This document shows positions 11,098-23,900 of a DNA stretch of 64,000 nucleotides, one piece after another. How positions within the stretch are numbered: position 1 is the stretch's first letter; each line of letters starts with the position of its first letter. A program made the position numbers and the translations under genes. The notes under the pieces were generated by a model. It saw only the letters and a program-made list of their open reading frames with translations. It was not told the DNA's origin and did not search any database. The stretch lies in the NCBI RefSeq assembly GCF_949628215.1, contig NC_134276.1, positions 67,434,233-67,498,232 of the forward strand, read 5' to 3'. Source of the stretch: Phalacrocorax aristotelis. Taxonomy: Eukaryota; Chordata; Aves; Suliformes; Phalacrocoracidae.

Positions 11098-12285
11098 TGC
11101 CCTTTGCTTGTAGACTATTTTTTGTTAAAATTCAGCAAGCTTCAGGAATAAATTGTTCTAGGGAGAAGTGTCTCAAATTACTTTGCCCCATCCCTCAAGG
11201 AGAATATTGGTAAGCAGTTCCGAGTTTAGAAATTGCACCTCTGATAAGCAAACAAGGATCGTTTTATGTAGGATACTTTTAAATGTGGTGTGGATGTGTG
11301 TTTTTGATACCAGTGTGTTAATGCAGAGCCTTTATTTACTCTTGTTTTAGGGGTTTTGGTTTGTTGGTTGTTTTTTTGTTTGGTTTTGGTTTTTTTTACT
11401 TGAAGGAAAATGGATTTTGCCCCAAATGTTCTTGCAAAGTTTGCTAAAAAAATGTAGACACATCATTGAGAAATAAAATGCTGTCCTTCTGTGGAAAATG
11501 AATACACTGAATGGCAATTTATTTGGAGTATATTGATTATGCCCCTTTTTGAGGGATAGTGAGCTAATGTAGTAGTGTTTTTTGTTAATCGCGCAGTGTC
11601 CAAAGAACCAAACAAGAAAGATACGTCCTACTTTTTTACATGTTAAATTCCAGAAATGTTGATGTGAACTTATTTTCCCTTAAATTATATCTAACATTAT
11701 GATTCCATCAAGTTTATATACTTCTCACTGTATGTTGGGACATATGAATTACAAAGTTCTTGGCAAATGTTTACTGCCAGTTGGTGCAGCTATATAAAAT
11801 GTCTTGAAGGTTTGGAATGATTTATTGCTTATGGTAAAATTTGCCTGATTTCTTACAGGCAGACTTTGGAAACTTTTTATTATATAGTTGTTTACATACT
11901 TATAAGTCTATCATATAAAGACATGTACTGAAACAAATGTTTGTATTTGTTTCATAAGCATCTTCCTGTAATCTATTATAAAGTTGAAATTAAATATAGA
12001 GAATGTTTTAAGTTTTTTAACTCAAAATTTGTCAATCATTTTTAATAGTTCATTTTTATAAAAGGAATTTCAGGGCAGGTGGTAGTCTTTTTAAATTTAT
12101 TCACAAACAATTAACTGCACAAATACTGTCAGCTGCCTATTCTAAGACAGTAGTCTTTTTATTGAAACACAAATAAACTTTTCTGTAATATTTTATGGAA
12201 TATAAAGAGACTATAATTGTTTTACTTGTTTAACCTTGGCACTGTTAGTTTTTATTAATAAAACGCGCATGGGCATTTTTAACAA
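11098..12285 (+). other. TFDP1: TFDP1 3'UTR (end estimated)
   Basis: A non-coding AT-rich stretch follows the stop codon. AATAAA hexamers lie at 11147, 11472, 12172 and 12257. The last is followed within about 30 bases by a T/G-rich element (tctgtggtttttctaatttt), the usual cleavage-site arrangement, so I place the main 3' end near 12,285. A T/G low-complexity run at about 11,340-11,400 lies inside it. Which site is used cannot be told from sequence. Confidence 0.6.
12257..12262 (+). terminator. TFDP1: Likely distal poly(A) signal of TFDP1
   Basis: AATAAA followed downstream by a GU/U-rich element. It is the last good signal before the sequence character changes. Alternative upstream hexamers at 11147, 11472 and 12172 could give shorter mRNAs. 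Confidence 0.5.
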
Positions 12286-14148
12286 GCTCTGTGGTTTTTC
12301 TAATTTTAGGGTTATTTTAGAACATTTCACTTCCTCTCATCACAAGACCTAGAATTAACTGTCTCAGGATAATGCATCTGCACTACAGAGGGCCCAGACT
12401 TTTTGCTTTGATTTAGTAATTTGTCCTTGTAGCTCTTGGTAACTTATGATGCAAAAAGCAGTATCTTACCCTGTATACTTTCTTCTTTCACACCTCCTGT
12501 TGCTCCTCAGTGTGTCAGGCCAACCTTAGTACTCCAATGCAGCTTCTCTGTTTAAAATCCCATACTTACTATCCTAACTTTTCATCCCATATTCCTCAAT
12601 CCTGGCTTTCCATCATACATTCCATGTCCTCAAAACAGGTCTGCACCTACTTGCAATATACTTCCACCTTTAAATCTTTTTGTTAGATCACATCCTCTTC
12701 TCTCACCTGAAAGCACAGGTCACTGAACTGGCTCAGTCACTCTGCAGGCTGCTATCAGAGTCAGGATCTGTTACTTCCACAAACTCCAGGGAGTCTCTGC
12801 AAAGACAGCTTACAGTCTAATAACTGCTCCATCTTACAAGAGAAGGCTAGTCAAAGACTACAAAAAAGACAAGTAGTAGAAAATTTATTTAAAAAAAAAA
12901 AAAGGCAGAGGAATGCGTAGGGCGGATGTAATAACATCAGGCCTGGCCTGAAAGGACCTGGAAAGGGGAAGATAACTTTAAACTATATGGTTCTAATCTC
13001 TGAAGAGGGTGGTACCACATGTACAGATGGAAAAGGAAGATCAAAACCAGGAACAGAATGTGAGGAAATCACAGACGGGAAACTGGTGAGGAAATCTGTG
13101 GAAGTAGAAAATACTGTAAGGAGATAGAAACTAGAATTCCGTTTAAGAAAGATGAAAAGATGGTAAAAGTAATGAGAATGGTAATAAGGGCTCAGTTGGG
13201 AGAAAAACATGACAGGGAAGGGATGTACTCTTTTTTTCTTTCACTTGTCAGCACTTTTTTGTGGTCTGAAGAAAAGGAAAAATTGCGAAGTAGGTGTGTG
13301 TATGTATATCTGTGAAATGGTCCTGCAGAAAAATCCTGGGAACAGTGTGCATCTTATACTGTTTTTTAAAGTGATACTGAGCTTTGAAAGACTGTCTCTC
13401 TACTTTGACATGGGTAACAAGTTAAGAAGGATTGTTTTTTTTCCAAAAGTAAATGTTTTACTTGTCCTGTAGGAATTTGCTTAACTGAAGAAAAGCGTTT
13501 ATGACTGGAAACTTCCTGTTTTTTAATCTTCCTTCAATGAAGAGCAACTATTGCACAGAAGAGAAAATAAATGGGGCTGGTAGGGTACCAACCCCTTGAA
13601 GATCATTTAGTAACTTGTTTATGGAAGGGAGGTAATTGTCACAAGATAGAGCTCTTCATTTCTTTGTCAGTGAATACATGGGTTGTGAAATCTTCACATC
13701 AATGGAGAAGTTGAAATTTGTATGCTGTTTTACTATAAAAAGGGTGAAAGAAGAAAAAGCATTGATATATTACTACTGAAATGATCATCAGTAGAAAGGA
13801 GAGTATATACATTTTTTTTCCCAGGTAGTCCATTCTGTCCTGTAGGGATTTCCTTTCTCTTGACTGCTTATGAGGAGAGTAGCAGGCTGTTTGTCTTGAC
13901 TACTACATTGAGTTGTTAACTTTTGGCTCTTCTCAGAACTGTCTGCTTCCAGAAGGATGTGAATATTACCACACACACTTCGTTGTTGAAGTCTTGCTTT
14001 ACCTTATCCGTTTATCAGGAAAAGGAAAGACAAGCCAGCACAATGAAAGCGGCAACTTTTATTTTCATTATTTTCTATATTTGCGATTTAAGATTTTTTC
14101 CATGTTTTTTTGTGGTCTCTGATTCCTCCCTGAACTCCCATCGATTCT
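12286..14148. other. Intergenic sequence after TFDP1, nothing recognised
   Basis: AT-rich sequence with an A-run at about 12,891-12,903. Short frames occur on both strands but none has a family signature or splice context that I can support. Confidence 0.6.
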
Positions 14149-14540
14149 GGAGGGTTACCAAGATGCTCGGGGGGCTAGAGCAGTTGCTGTATGAGGAGAG
14201 GCTGAGGGAGAGAGGTGTGTTCAGCCTGAAGAAGGGATGGTCTCAGGAGTCCTAATAGCAGCCTTCCAGTACTGCGAGATGGTGATCGCAAAGTAGAGTC
14301 AGTCTGCAGTGGTGCATGGTGGGAGGATGAGAGGCTGAAACAGAAGTGTTTCTAACTGGGTTTGAGGAGGAACCTATGATAGTCAAGCTGTGGAACAGGT
14401 TGTCCCAAAAGGTTCTGCTGACTCCATCCTTGGGTTTTCAAGACCAGACATGATAAAAGCCCTGAGCAATGTAGTCTGACCTCATGGCTGACCATACTTT
14501 GAGCAGGAAGTGGACTAGAGATGACCTGAGATGCCTGAAT
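14149..14540 (+). mobile_element. CR1 LINE 3' fragment
   Basis: It contains VTKMLGGLEQLLYEERLRER with GVFSLKKG (14155-14236), matching the CR1 C-terminal signature (T/K-M-I-x-GLEHLSYEERLRELGLFSLEKR). Later come a 'tgtggaacaggttgtcccaaaagg' homologue of the CR1 'WNRLPRE' region (about 14390) and a degenerate 3' end near 14,530. It is more diverged than the intronic pair, so an older insertion. Confidence 0.82.
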
Positions 14541-15890
14541 TACCATATGGATCCCATAAGAGAGAGGAACAGACTAAGAAGCAGGTCATCTGGCTTGCCT
14601 CATACCGAAGACTCATACCAAAGGAAAAAAATGGAAGCTCAGCTCATCTTCGGAAGCCATCAAAAGTTACCGAACTCCTATGATGGAAAAGGTAGATGAG
14701 CAGGTGCAAGTGAAGACTGTCTTCCTTTAGGATGAGGTTTCTAAGAAGCAGAAATACAGGTGATGCTGAGAGCAGACTGAAGAAGGGCAACAAGCGACAT
14801 GCACAGGTGTTTCCTACTGCTGGCATTTGGTTACACTGGTAATTCTCATCTGGCATGATGATGGTTGTCACCTAGCTGTGTCTGCCTCTCAGTTGGAGAG
14901 CTGCTGTCCCCAGAGAGACATCTGAAATATGTCACCACTACCAAGTGAGACATTAACCAGAGAAAATCATGATGATTTGATTGACAGCTTTGCTGCGATA
15001 AGGGCAGAATGTACTGATGTGGCAGAGAATAAAGAAGAGAGACTGGTGTTAATCAAAAATCATCCACGTAGTATCTTTACAAATGCTTTTCTTTGTTCTG
15101 CTAACGCCTCTTTTGTTTGTTCAATTTTTGGATGTTTGGAACAGGTTGAAATCCAAACTTGGGCTCAAAGATTTGATCTTCTTTTAACATGTCACTGTGT
15201 ACACATCATGGTACATTGCTGTAAGTATTGTAGTGATACCAGCCCGTACCTATCGGCAGGGCTGGTCAGAGCAGAATGGAAAGTTTCTGCATTACAGCAT
15301 GTTAAAGGACAGTGAAGTTGCAGACTTTGGGCAAGGTTCATGTTCTTTTATCATGTAAACTTGAGAGAATTTGTTAAAGCAGAACATTAAGCACATAGTT
15401 GAAGCTTAAATCTTCTAAAACAGGCAACCCAGCTACTTTATGCTGGGCAGCGAGTGGATATCTACGTTTCTGATGCTGATTTTTAATGAACCTTGAAATA
15501 GTAAATTCTTAAAGTAATGCTAGAGTGCCAGTTTTCAAAGTGGTGTGAGGAGGTCCTGTCCAAATGTGGTCTAGACAGCCTGAGATCAGCCCTGAACATC
15601 ATATTAGAAGAACTGTTGAAGGAAACGGCTGAAATAAAATTAAAAGCCTGGAAGGTTAATTATTAATAACAAAGTACAGAATAGGCCTTATGAAATGAAT
15701 ATGGGAGGACATTGCAACTTTTTAGCTGATTAAGGAAACAATGGATATGTTTCAGCATCTTTAAGCATTTTCTGCTTCATTGCATTCTGATTTTAAATAC
15801 ATGTTTTACAATATCAACAGATTGTATGTTAAAGGGTTGTGAACTGTTTACTGCTGAATCAAAAGTAAGTCTGTGTGGCATTATCCCCGA
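14541..15890. other. Intergenic, includes an unrecognised 128-codon open frame
   Basis: The open frame at 14929-15315 (+) has no domain I recognise and no evident promoter. I treat it as probably chance or relic sequence. The remainder is unique AT-rich sequence. Confidence 0.45.
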
Positions 15891-15899
15891 CTGAAGAGC

Positions 15900-16140
15900 T
15901 GGATCAAGTAAGATTGTACTTCTGTTTAACATTTTCTTCAATAACCCAGAAGAAAATTAAAATATGTTGTTAAGTGGTAGTGGTTAGTAAACAATGAAAA
16001 GGACAGATTACTGTGGATTGCTTGGCAAGTGGGTCATGTCCAAAAAATGTCACAGTTAAACTACCCATCTTTTGAACAAAGAATTCAAGCTACGCTTACA
16101 GGAGGTAAGACTATATGCTGAAAATACGGGATCCTAAAAA
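15900..16140 (+). mobile_element. Ancient CR1/L3-like fragment (plus orientation)
   Basis: A 'taacattttcttcaataacc' stretch (near 15,930) resembles the 'FNIFINDLDEN' coding region that follows the RT SVLGP motif. Downstream, gaacaaagaattcaagctacg then cttacagg (16,074-16,102) resembles the 'LG(T)KN..AYTYR' segment of sauropsid CR1 elements. Similarity is judged by eye and weak. Confidence 0.35.
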
Positions 16141-16436
16141 TTATGTGGGTGAACGAGGTGGACAAGAACTGCATATGTCTCCCACATGGTGTTTTAAGGA
16201 ACTTGCTAATCTGCCTTTGGATGTAGAGGTAGAACTAACAATGGATTGGAAAGTGATGTTACATGCAAACACATACAGTGAGACCACTAGTGAGCAGCTA
16301 TGTGCTTGCTAGCATCATATTTTAAAAAGGGTATTGGGAAAAGTGGGAAAGACTCAGAAAAAAGCCCTTATCCCACTTATTTGATACCTACGGGCAAGAT
16401 CTTTTAGAGATTTAAGGCACTCTGTTTTGGTTTATT

Positions 16437-16455
16437 AAAAAAAAAAAAAAAAAAA
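16437..16455 (+). repeat. A19 homopolymer tract
   Basis: Nineteen consecutive A after ggtttatt. It could be the tail of a retroposed sequence, but no clear body, poly(A) signal or target-site duplication is seen. Confidence 0.7.
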
Positions 16456-19400
16456 GCCCAAACCTTAAATTACTGGATTTATGTCAGGTCACACAAAAAG
16501 ATGCCATTTTAACAGGCTCATCAATATCGGAGAGAAGAATGACACAAGTGTTAAGGACTGGGGCTTGAAATCAGAATAATTAAAATTAGTTATCTAGTTG
16601 ATAAAGGTGGTAATAAGCCCCTGGAACATGTTTTGATTGGAATGATAGAATTCCCACATTGGCAACACGACTACGCTTAAAGACACGCGTTAATGATGAA
16701 GGGTGTTACCCCAAGTGTCTCTCCAGAATTCAGTTCATTCTCATTTTAGACCAAGTGAGAGAGATGGAGCGGGATCGTAACAGGAATTTTCAGCCCAGTT
16801 TCTGCTCTTAACATAATAAGTGCCGTGCGACTATTGTTATTGCTCTGGTATCAAGAAAAAGAAATTGAAAGAGAAGAAAAGTAAAGAGTCTTTGTCCCCA
16901 GTGAGAGAGAGTTTTACAAGTTAAATTGAGGAAAAGGATGCCTGTTTTTTCATGCACGCTTTTATGTTAAATAAGATCATGCTTGAGCTTGAACTTTTGT
17001 ATCTGAAAGAAGTGAAGCTTGTGAAGGGAGCATATGTGCGAAGCATAAAATATTTTGTGCAGCTGTTATTCTACATCTAGTTATGGAAAGTGGCACATGG
17101 TTATATAGCTCTATTTGCTGCAGAATCAATGTCTGCCTGACTTTTATTACAGGTAGGAGATTAAAACCAGTTACATGAAATGATAAGAGGAATTCCCAAG
17201 TGCAATAGCAATGACATCATGTTGAGACCATTTAGCAAAGACTTAATAATTCATATATAGTACTTAGCAATTCTGAAAGATAGAGGGCAAATGCTTTGAA
17301 CTTGCTGTAGTCTCATAGCACAAAAAGTCCTTTAAGCATCAAGGAGCTTGTATTCAGTGTTCTTCATCACTCTGTTAATTTTTCTTCATCATTTATAATA
17401 ATAGACTTTAGGACTTTACACTTCAATTATTGGCTTTACCAGTCATCCGAACGTTTGTCAGAATAGATGGAGATGTTGAGAGGAAGATACATCTCAAAGC
17501 CGTGTTTCTGTTCTCTCTGCACTGATCTTCGGGAGCTTTATATAAACACCTTTAAGGGATGAGTCTGGAAACTCAAATTTATTCCATACATAAAAACCAT
17601 AGCGTCGGTGATACTAGTGTCATGGCATGTTATCTTCCCTATGCATCTTCTGGCCAACCTCTCTCGTGCACAGCTGATAGGAAAAAGGGCAGACGGTCTG
17701 GCACTGACAGCCACCCAGTTGTCTCCTCTGGTAACGCCTGCCTGCCCCTCCGCTGCTCCGGAGGCACAGATTAACTGCCTTTTCTGTCAGATGTCCTCGT
17801 TGATCAACATCTAACTAAATTCAGGAATTTGTTTTCACTTGTATTTTGTTCTTAAAATATGCTGCTTCAGTTTCCTAATCAAAAATCCACATAGCCTGAC
17901 AGTTTCTTCCCATTTCTATTGCTTGGTCTAATCAAATACCTCTGATGCTGCAACTGCATTTATTTATATCTATGTATATGTATACATTCTGTGTATGTAT
18001 GCATCTATATACGTTCCTGCATGTGCGTGTGTCTGTCTTTCTGTGTCTGTCTCTCGAGCTGGAGACTTGCGATGGGACTCCTTAAAAGACTGATAAATGA
18101 GGTCAGTTTTAAACTTAAAACCACTGAATTCATTAACAACTCACTTTGTGCTAATGGTTAATTCTTGCATATTATTGATCGTTATTGCTATGTATATAAA
18201 ACTTAGTCTGTAACACTTGTACACTGAATTAACTGTGACTATACAATAGCACGGAGGTGCTGCCGTACAGCTGGCACCAATGGCCAAGGCCCTCATTAAG
18301 TCTCCAAGGTGAGGATCCAGGATCAGGCTGGAGAACTCTTCCACCAAAGGAAGTGTCTGTCTTCGTATCTCCCTGTCATCGCTGGTGTTTTATGCTTCTT
18401 GCCCTCCCGCCTCCCCTGCCTGAAGCTCCTTAACTTGGTGTTGCTTTTGCCAGTCATGCCTCGTGTGCCTTGGGCAGGGTGCCCAGCCCGTTTTCCTTCC
18501 CCTGTGCTTCTTTTGGTCTTCATCTTGTAACTTCTGTCACTTGGATGTCTCCAAAGTGCAACCGTGCATGCCTGGCTGCTGCTTTGATGGTTATGTTGCT
18601 CACTACATGAAATGCTTACACATAGTGTGGGGCTGTGCCATCACAGTATTGCAAAATGCTTACATGCTGGCTGTTCTGCTGTTTAAGTGTGCTTGTATTT
18701 GGATTCCAGTCAAGCTAATATTAACTATACTCAGATTAATACACTGAGAGCTTTCACAGAGCTTTTCTACTTTGATACAGTAACAGCAAACCTTGCTCTC
18801 TGTTGTTATTTATAATTCCAATAAAGAAAGAGAATAATCTCAGGTGGCTAAAACCTGAAGAGAAATCTAAATTCAGGGTGACAATCTCAGTACTTGAAGA
18901 ACCAGATCCCGTGGACCTGCGTACCCTTTTTTTGACCTCAGAACACATCATCCTTTGTTCGACATGGGGGCACTTCAGGCTTTTCTTTTGATGTGTGTAT
19001 CCCATCAGAGGTCTTTTTGTAAAGTCGGTCTAGGCTGTTGATCTGAAGCTGTGGCTATGCAGACACCCAGTCCGTGGGAAATTTGTTCAGCATCTTCCTG
19101 TGTTGTGCTGTAGCGCTAACTAAAATGTGACCCTGTAACGCTGCGTCACCTGACTCAAACGTGCCAATGGGAGATGCTAAATCAGATACGGTCGAGCAGA
19201 GAATCTGCCTATGTTAGAGACACCAAGGGAAGGGAAGAGTCCTTAGTTTTCTTGGTAATATTTAAAATGTTCTGGTTATAGGCAACCTTGAGTTACCTTT
19301 GAGCATGAATTACTATTTTGTTACCAAAAGTATTCTATTATTTTATTGTTTTCCATGTTATTTTGGAAAGATGCATAGGGGGAGACCTGTGTTCCAACAA

Positions 19401-20390
19401 GGATATAAAACTGATTTTCATTCAGTCTCTTAGAAGAGAGACGAAGTCCCACTGTAAAAGCTGAAACATGGAAGGCTGGAAGCGGGGCGGGGGGAGGAAT
19501 CCTATAAGAAGATGCATTTTCTTATTGTTTCTGAAATGAAAAATGTCCAATTTTTCTGAGAAAGGCTCAAATACCATTTGTGATTTTGAAGGGGAAATAT
19601 TCCCCTCCAACTGGATTCTTTCTGCAAGCTGGCTCTCCGAGCATCACAGGAGCTTAGCCTGTTAACGTCTCCCCACTTCCTAAATTGTCCAGGCAGTGAA
19701 GGTGTAAAATGATTTCTTCTCTTGTACATCTTTTTCTGGGCAACGTTCATTCTCTGGCTGAAGCATCCTGGACTTCATCTAACATAAACATACTATATGG
19801 GTATAGTCTATAGTGAGATAGATATAGATATATCTATATAGCGATCTTGTGTCTTTGTATCATCTGTGGTAGAGTTAGATTTCTCAAATTTTAGATTCAC
19901 TTCAAGATTTAGTGTTACTTCAGCATCTTCCAGATTATTCCAAGAAACCCAAAACTTATCACTGCAATACAGGGCTATCCTAATGAAAAAAAAAAACCAC
20001 TAAAAAAAACCCAAAACAAACAAAAAACCCTTTCAGTAGTTAAATGACCACAGTTCTCCTGGGTGCAACTGGATGTTACAGTCTTACCAGTCATTTTTAT
20101 TAAGTTATATATATACAGAAGTTGTAAGTGGTACAATAAAATTGGTAAGCTAGAGGAGAGATTTCAAGCTTCTTTTCAAGTCGTTGATTTGTCGACTAAA
20201 AAAATCTGAGTTGGCTGACTAGTACAAAAACCCAACTCACTGGGATACAGATAATTTTAATATACTTTTATAGTTTATACATCCTATACAAGAGAGATTG
20301 AGAATATATTGCTTGCTAGTACGTCAAAGTATTGATTTCTTCTTCTAGTTATCTGTTTCTCAATGTCCAAGATTTAGTATCATACATCAA
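16456..20390. other. Intergenic between the convergent TFDP1 and ATP4B 3' ends
   Basis: No gene recognised. It contains the low-complexity TATG/TGTC stretch near 18,000, a short GATATA palindrome at about 19,818-19,843 and an A/C-rich stretch at about 19,985-20,030. Confidence 0.55.
17960..18056 (+). repeat. TATG/TGTG/TCTG low-complexity stretch
   Basis: Imperfect alternating tatg, tgtg and tctg units (tatctatgtatatgtatac ... tgtgtctgtctttctgtgtc). A decayed microsatellite. Confidence 0.7.
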
Positions 20391-20393
20391 TTA

Positions 20394-20748
20394 TTTATTA
20401 TGGTTTGAAAAGTGACAGAAAATGTTTTGATCCTATGCTTATTTTCTTTGAAGACACAGCTGCTCAGTTTACAGGGCACATGTTTTGTACAAATATTTGC
20501 ACTTAGGCAGCAGCGTACAGTAGCCATGGAATGCTAAGCTATGTACATCGAGATAATCCTCATCTCCTTCACACACTGAGAGCAGTATCTTGATTTTTAG
20601 CTACATGGGTCATCTTTCGGTAGAAAACGTCTCTTTGCACTGTAATTTGTGTAATTTTATGTGGAAATCATAGAAAATAAATACAGATGAAAGTGGTGAT
20701 AGGTAAGATCACTCTTCACACGTTCTTCAGAAGTGTCTCTGTTGCTGC
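20394..20748 (-). other. ATP4B: ATP4B 3'UTR (end uncertain)
   Basis: Sequence after the minus-strand stop. Minus-strand AATAAA signals occur at 20399-20394 and at 20101-20096. The first gives a 3'UTR of about 350 nt. I cannot tell which is used. Confidence 0.4.
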
Positions 20749-20910
20749 TCAGTCTTCTATTTTCAATTTAAACTCCACTTTGCCTTCGTACGGATCGTGA
20801 ACATTGTCAAAGGTAATTCCAGCCCCGATGATTTTGCACACTATTTTAAGTTCTACGTTCCTCGTAATGTTGAGAAATTTCACAGCTACCAAAGGATTGC
20901 TGTAGCTGGG
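20749..20910 (-). CDS. ATP4B: ATP4B coding exon 7 with stop
   Basis: The acceptor is ttttccccccctctag. Residues 236-288 run from [20 protein letters not shown] to FKLKIED, with TGA at 20751-20749. It holds Cys260 and an extra sequon at N249 (LNITR), where I recall LNIPR in human. Confidence 0.97.
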   Translation of the reverse strand, partial: PSYSNPLVAVKFLNITRNVELKIVCKIIGAGITFDNVHDPYEGKVEFKLKIED

Positions 20911-23900
20911 CTAGAGGGGGGGAAAAAAGGTTCTTTAATTTTACACCACCAATTTTAAAAGTCTTAAAATTAGCCTTCCCTCCCGTTCCTGTAAGATTGC
21001 AGAGATGCCCCACGTGTTTCATCTTATACAAAGGTAAAGAAGAAAAGTGATATTGAAATACATGAGCACCCACCTGTGCCTTTTTTCCGTAGTAGGGGAA
21101 GTAGTGCAGGTTGAAGGTCCCGTTCACGGGGTAGTAGTCCACCTCCAGCGGGCGAGACTCGTCACCCTGTTTGTAAAGCAAGAAAGCAGCTCAGCTGGCC
21201 GGGCAATCGTAAGCCAGCCCTGGGCAAGTGTTTTACTGCTGCTAAAAGCTGCGCAGCGTGTATTAAAGCTCAAGTTCAGCAATCTGTTTAGCACCAGTCT
21301 TGTTCTTGTTTTTCAAATAAAAGTGGAACTCTTCCACTGTTTCTATTGCCAAGAAAAACAGGGAAGTGTTCTTTCATAGCAGTTGTGAATTCAGTGAATG
21401 GGGACCTGCTGAAACATGCAGAGAGCCTCAAGGAGCTGTTCTGAGGCACGAACTTCACTAGTGGGAGCTGAAAGCAAGCAGCAAATGTTCTGTGCAGCAT
21501 AGAAAAACAATTTTTCAGGTGATTTAATATAAAGCAAACATTATTATTTGTTCTTCTTAGGATGTCTGCTGGTGCAAGAAATTGCACAGAACTGAGAATA
21601 TTCCCAGTGTTTGGCCAGAATGATCTGATTTCCAGAGCTGCAGGGTAATCTTTCAGGTCGCAGCTGCCCTTCACTTGCTATCAGAGCTGCAGTGCCTGAA
21701 ATTTTCGAGACCTGGACCTCATACACTTACCACATATGTGCAGTCCACTCTTGGCGCAGTGCCGTTGCCAGGGAGAAATTTGATGATCTGAAATAGAAAA
21801 CTCCTATTTGGTCATCTTGGAAATTGTTTTGAGATAAAACCAAGCAAACAGTTAACTAAGCTTCAGGTGCTGCTTAACTGTGTTTCTGCGTAAGGCCATC
21901 TCATCTTATGTACCTGTGTGGAAAAACACCCGTGTTGTGGCTGGATGTTTAAGAAGCAGGACTCCATGCTGCCTGGGATGGGCACTGCAGGCGGGCTCTT
22001 TCCTGGCTGCGCCCCGCGGCAAGCTCAGCTCCTTCGCCTGCCTGTTCTGCTTGCTCTCAGCCGGGCATCTCTTAAAGCGGCTAGTTGCATGAAAATAAAG
22101 AAAAAGCTGAACCCTTGTTCTTTTCATCATATGCCGTATTAGAAAACCTTGGATTTGGCAGAACCTCTTGTTTCCATTTGATCCTACAAAAATAGTGGGG
22201 TTGCACCCTGAGGCAGCAAAGGCGAAAGGAGGTAAAGGCCCTAGGCCCTATCCACCTGCCTTTCCCCTGCCAGGGCTGGTGTGCAGCCTTGCTGAAGGAG
22301 GCAAAGGCTTTTGGGGGAAAAGCGTGTCTTTCACCTGCCAAAATCAGGGGCACAGCTGTCTTCTCACAGCTGGACCTTGCACAGATTCTTGAAAATATTC
22401 ATTGCCTGAGTCTAGGGTGCAAGCCCAACCAAAACTGAAGTGATTTTGTCTATCAGGAGCTGGTGGAGAATACGAATTCTTCACTTCATACTGAAATTGA
22501 GCTAGAAGGTTCAGAATCTTACCTGAAAACAAAAATAAAATGCTTATGCCTTTGTCCATGTCCTGAAAAAAAATAGAGGAGGTGTGGAAGATTCTGTTTT
22601 TCCTTTCTAAAATAAAAGTGTTTGTGGTTTTCACACACACAAAAAAATTTCAACAGGTTTTAATTTTGTTTCTTACAGGTCCTGCTAAAGATTTTCTTTG
22701 CAGCCTGGAAAAATAAGGTGTGCAAATATTATCTCTCTGAAATCACTTCAGTTACTGTCACACTTTAACGCCTTAGCTGAAGGTCCAGGATCGCAGTATT
22801 GCAGAAGGAAACTGATTTACATACTAGTTTGTTGGATGAGATGCTACAGAGTCACTGGCAAAACTAAACAAACCCCAAAGCTTTAGAAAGTTGGTTTACA
22901 GATCACTTTTTCCTATGTAACTTTCCTAGGCATGGTGATAAAGTCTCACTATTTCTCTGGTAACACTGGAGATCTCTTGGGAAAAGCATATGAATTTGTC
23001 CTCCCAGTACAAAGCAGAGATCAGAGCCCATGGCAGCAGACGATGGAGCAGCTCCCCAGCAGAGACTTGAGCTATCAGGGGTTTTTTGGGTGAATTCTTT
23101 CCTGCTCAGCACCTTAAGCTCGTACTTACTCTGTTCATTTTTATAATAAAACAGGGTTTTCCTTCTGGAAATCCAAAAGTAGGATCTGTGATGCCGGAGC
23201 AGTTTTGAAGCATATCTGAGGTAAATTTGCAGGACAGTTTTGTTTTATTCGGGCCATCAAAGGTGTCCTGAATGAAGTATGTGTCACCGGTGCAGTTGAT
23301 GTTCAGACGCTGAGCAGCTGGCGTATACGCTAGATGTGTGAAGGAAGGAAAAAAATTCCCTTCTGAAGCTTTTCATATATATCCCAATACTGGGCTGGAG
23401 GTTATATCATGACAAAATGTACTTCAAGTGATGCTGGGATTAGATGGAACAAGGAAAGCTTGAATTGTCTGGGTTAGGGGTTTTTTTTTAGTATACCCGC
23501 AGGCAAAGCAAAAAGAAGATCAAATTGAGTTAATGCTGGCAATTTGTGTTGGTAGCTCCATATAAAGTCCATCTCAAATACAATTTTTCTCAATATGTGT
23601 ATGAGAAACACAGAAATATGATATTAAGGCTCACAAGGAATATAAACACATCAAGATACGTACAGGCAAATGGAGCACCCAACCTACTTTGACTCTACTC
23701 TGATGACACTATGCAATGGCTTCACAAGACTTACTAAGGCACTTTGTAGTCACAGACAATATTAGATTAATTTAGTTTTGGAGACCTTTTTTTACCCTCT
23801 TTCTTCAAACTTTCTATTAGCCTATTTATTAAGGCTATTCAGGATTTTTAAAAAAGTAAAAGCTCTGAAGCAGCAACTAGAAGCTCAGCTTTACTAGAAA

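Noticed and set aside
14929-15315. 128-codon open frame starting MSPLPSETLTRENHDD
   Set aside because: No recognisable domain, no promoter or splice context; it sits between old LINE fragments. Most likely chance.
22344-22640. Minus-strand frame inside ATP4B that could look like an extra exon ([15 protein letters not shown])
   Set aside because: The seven identified exons already join in frame and match family length; this segment has no counterpart in beta subunits.
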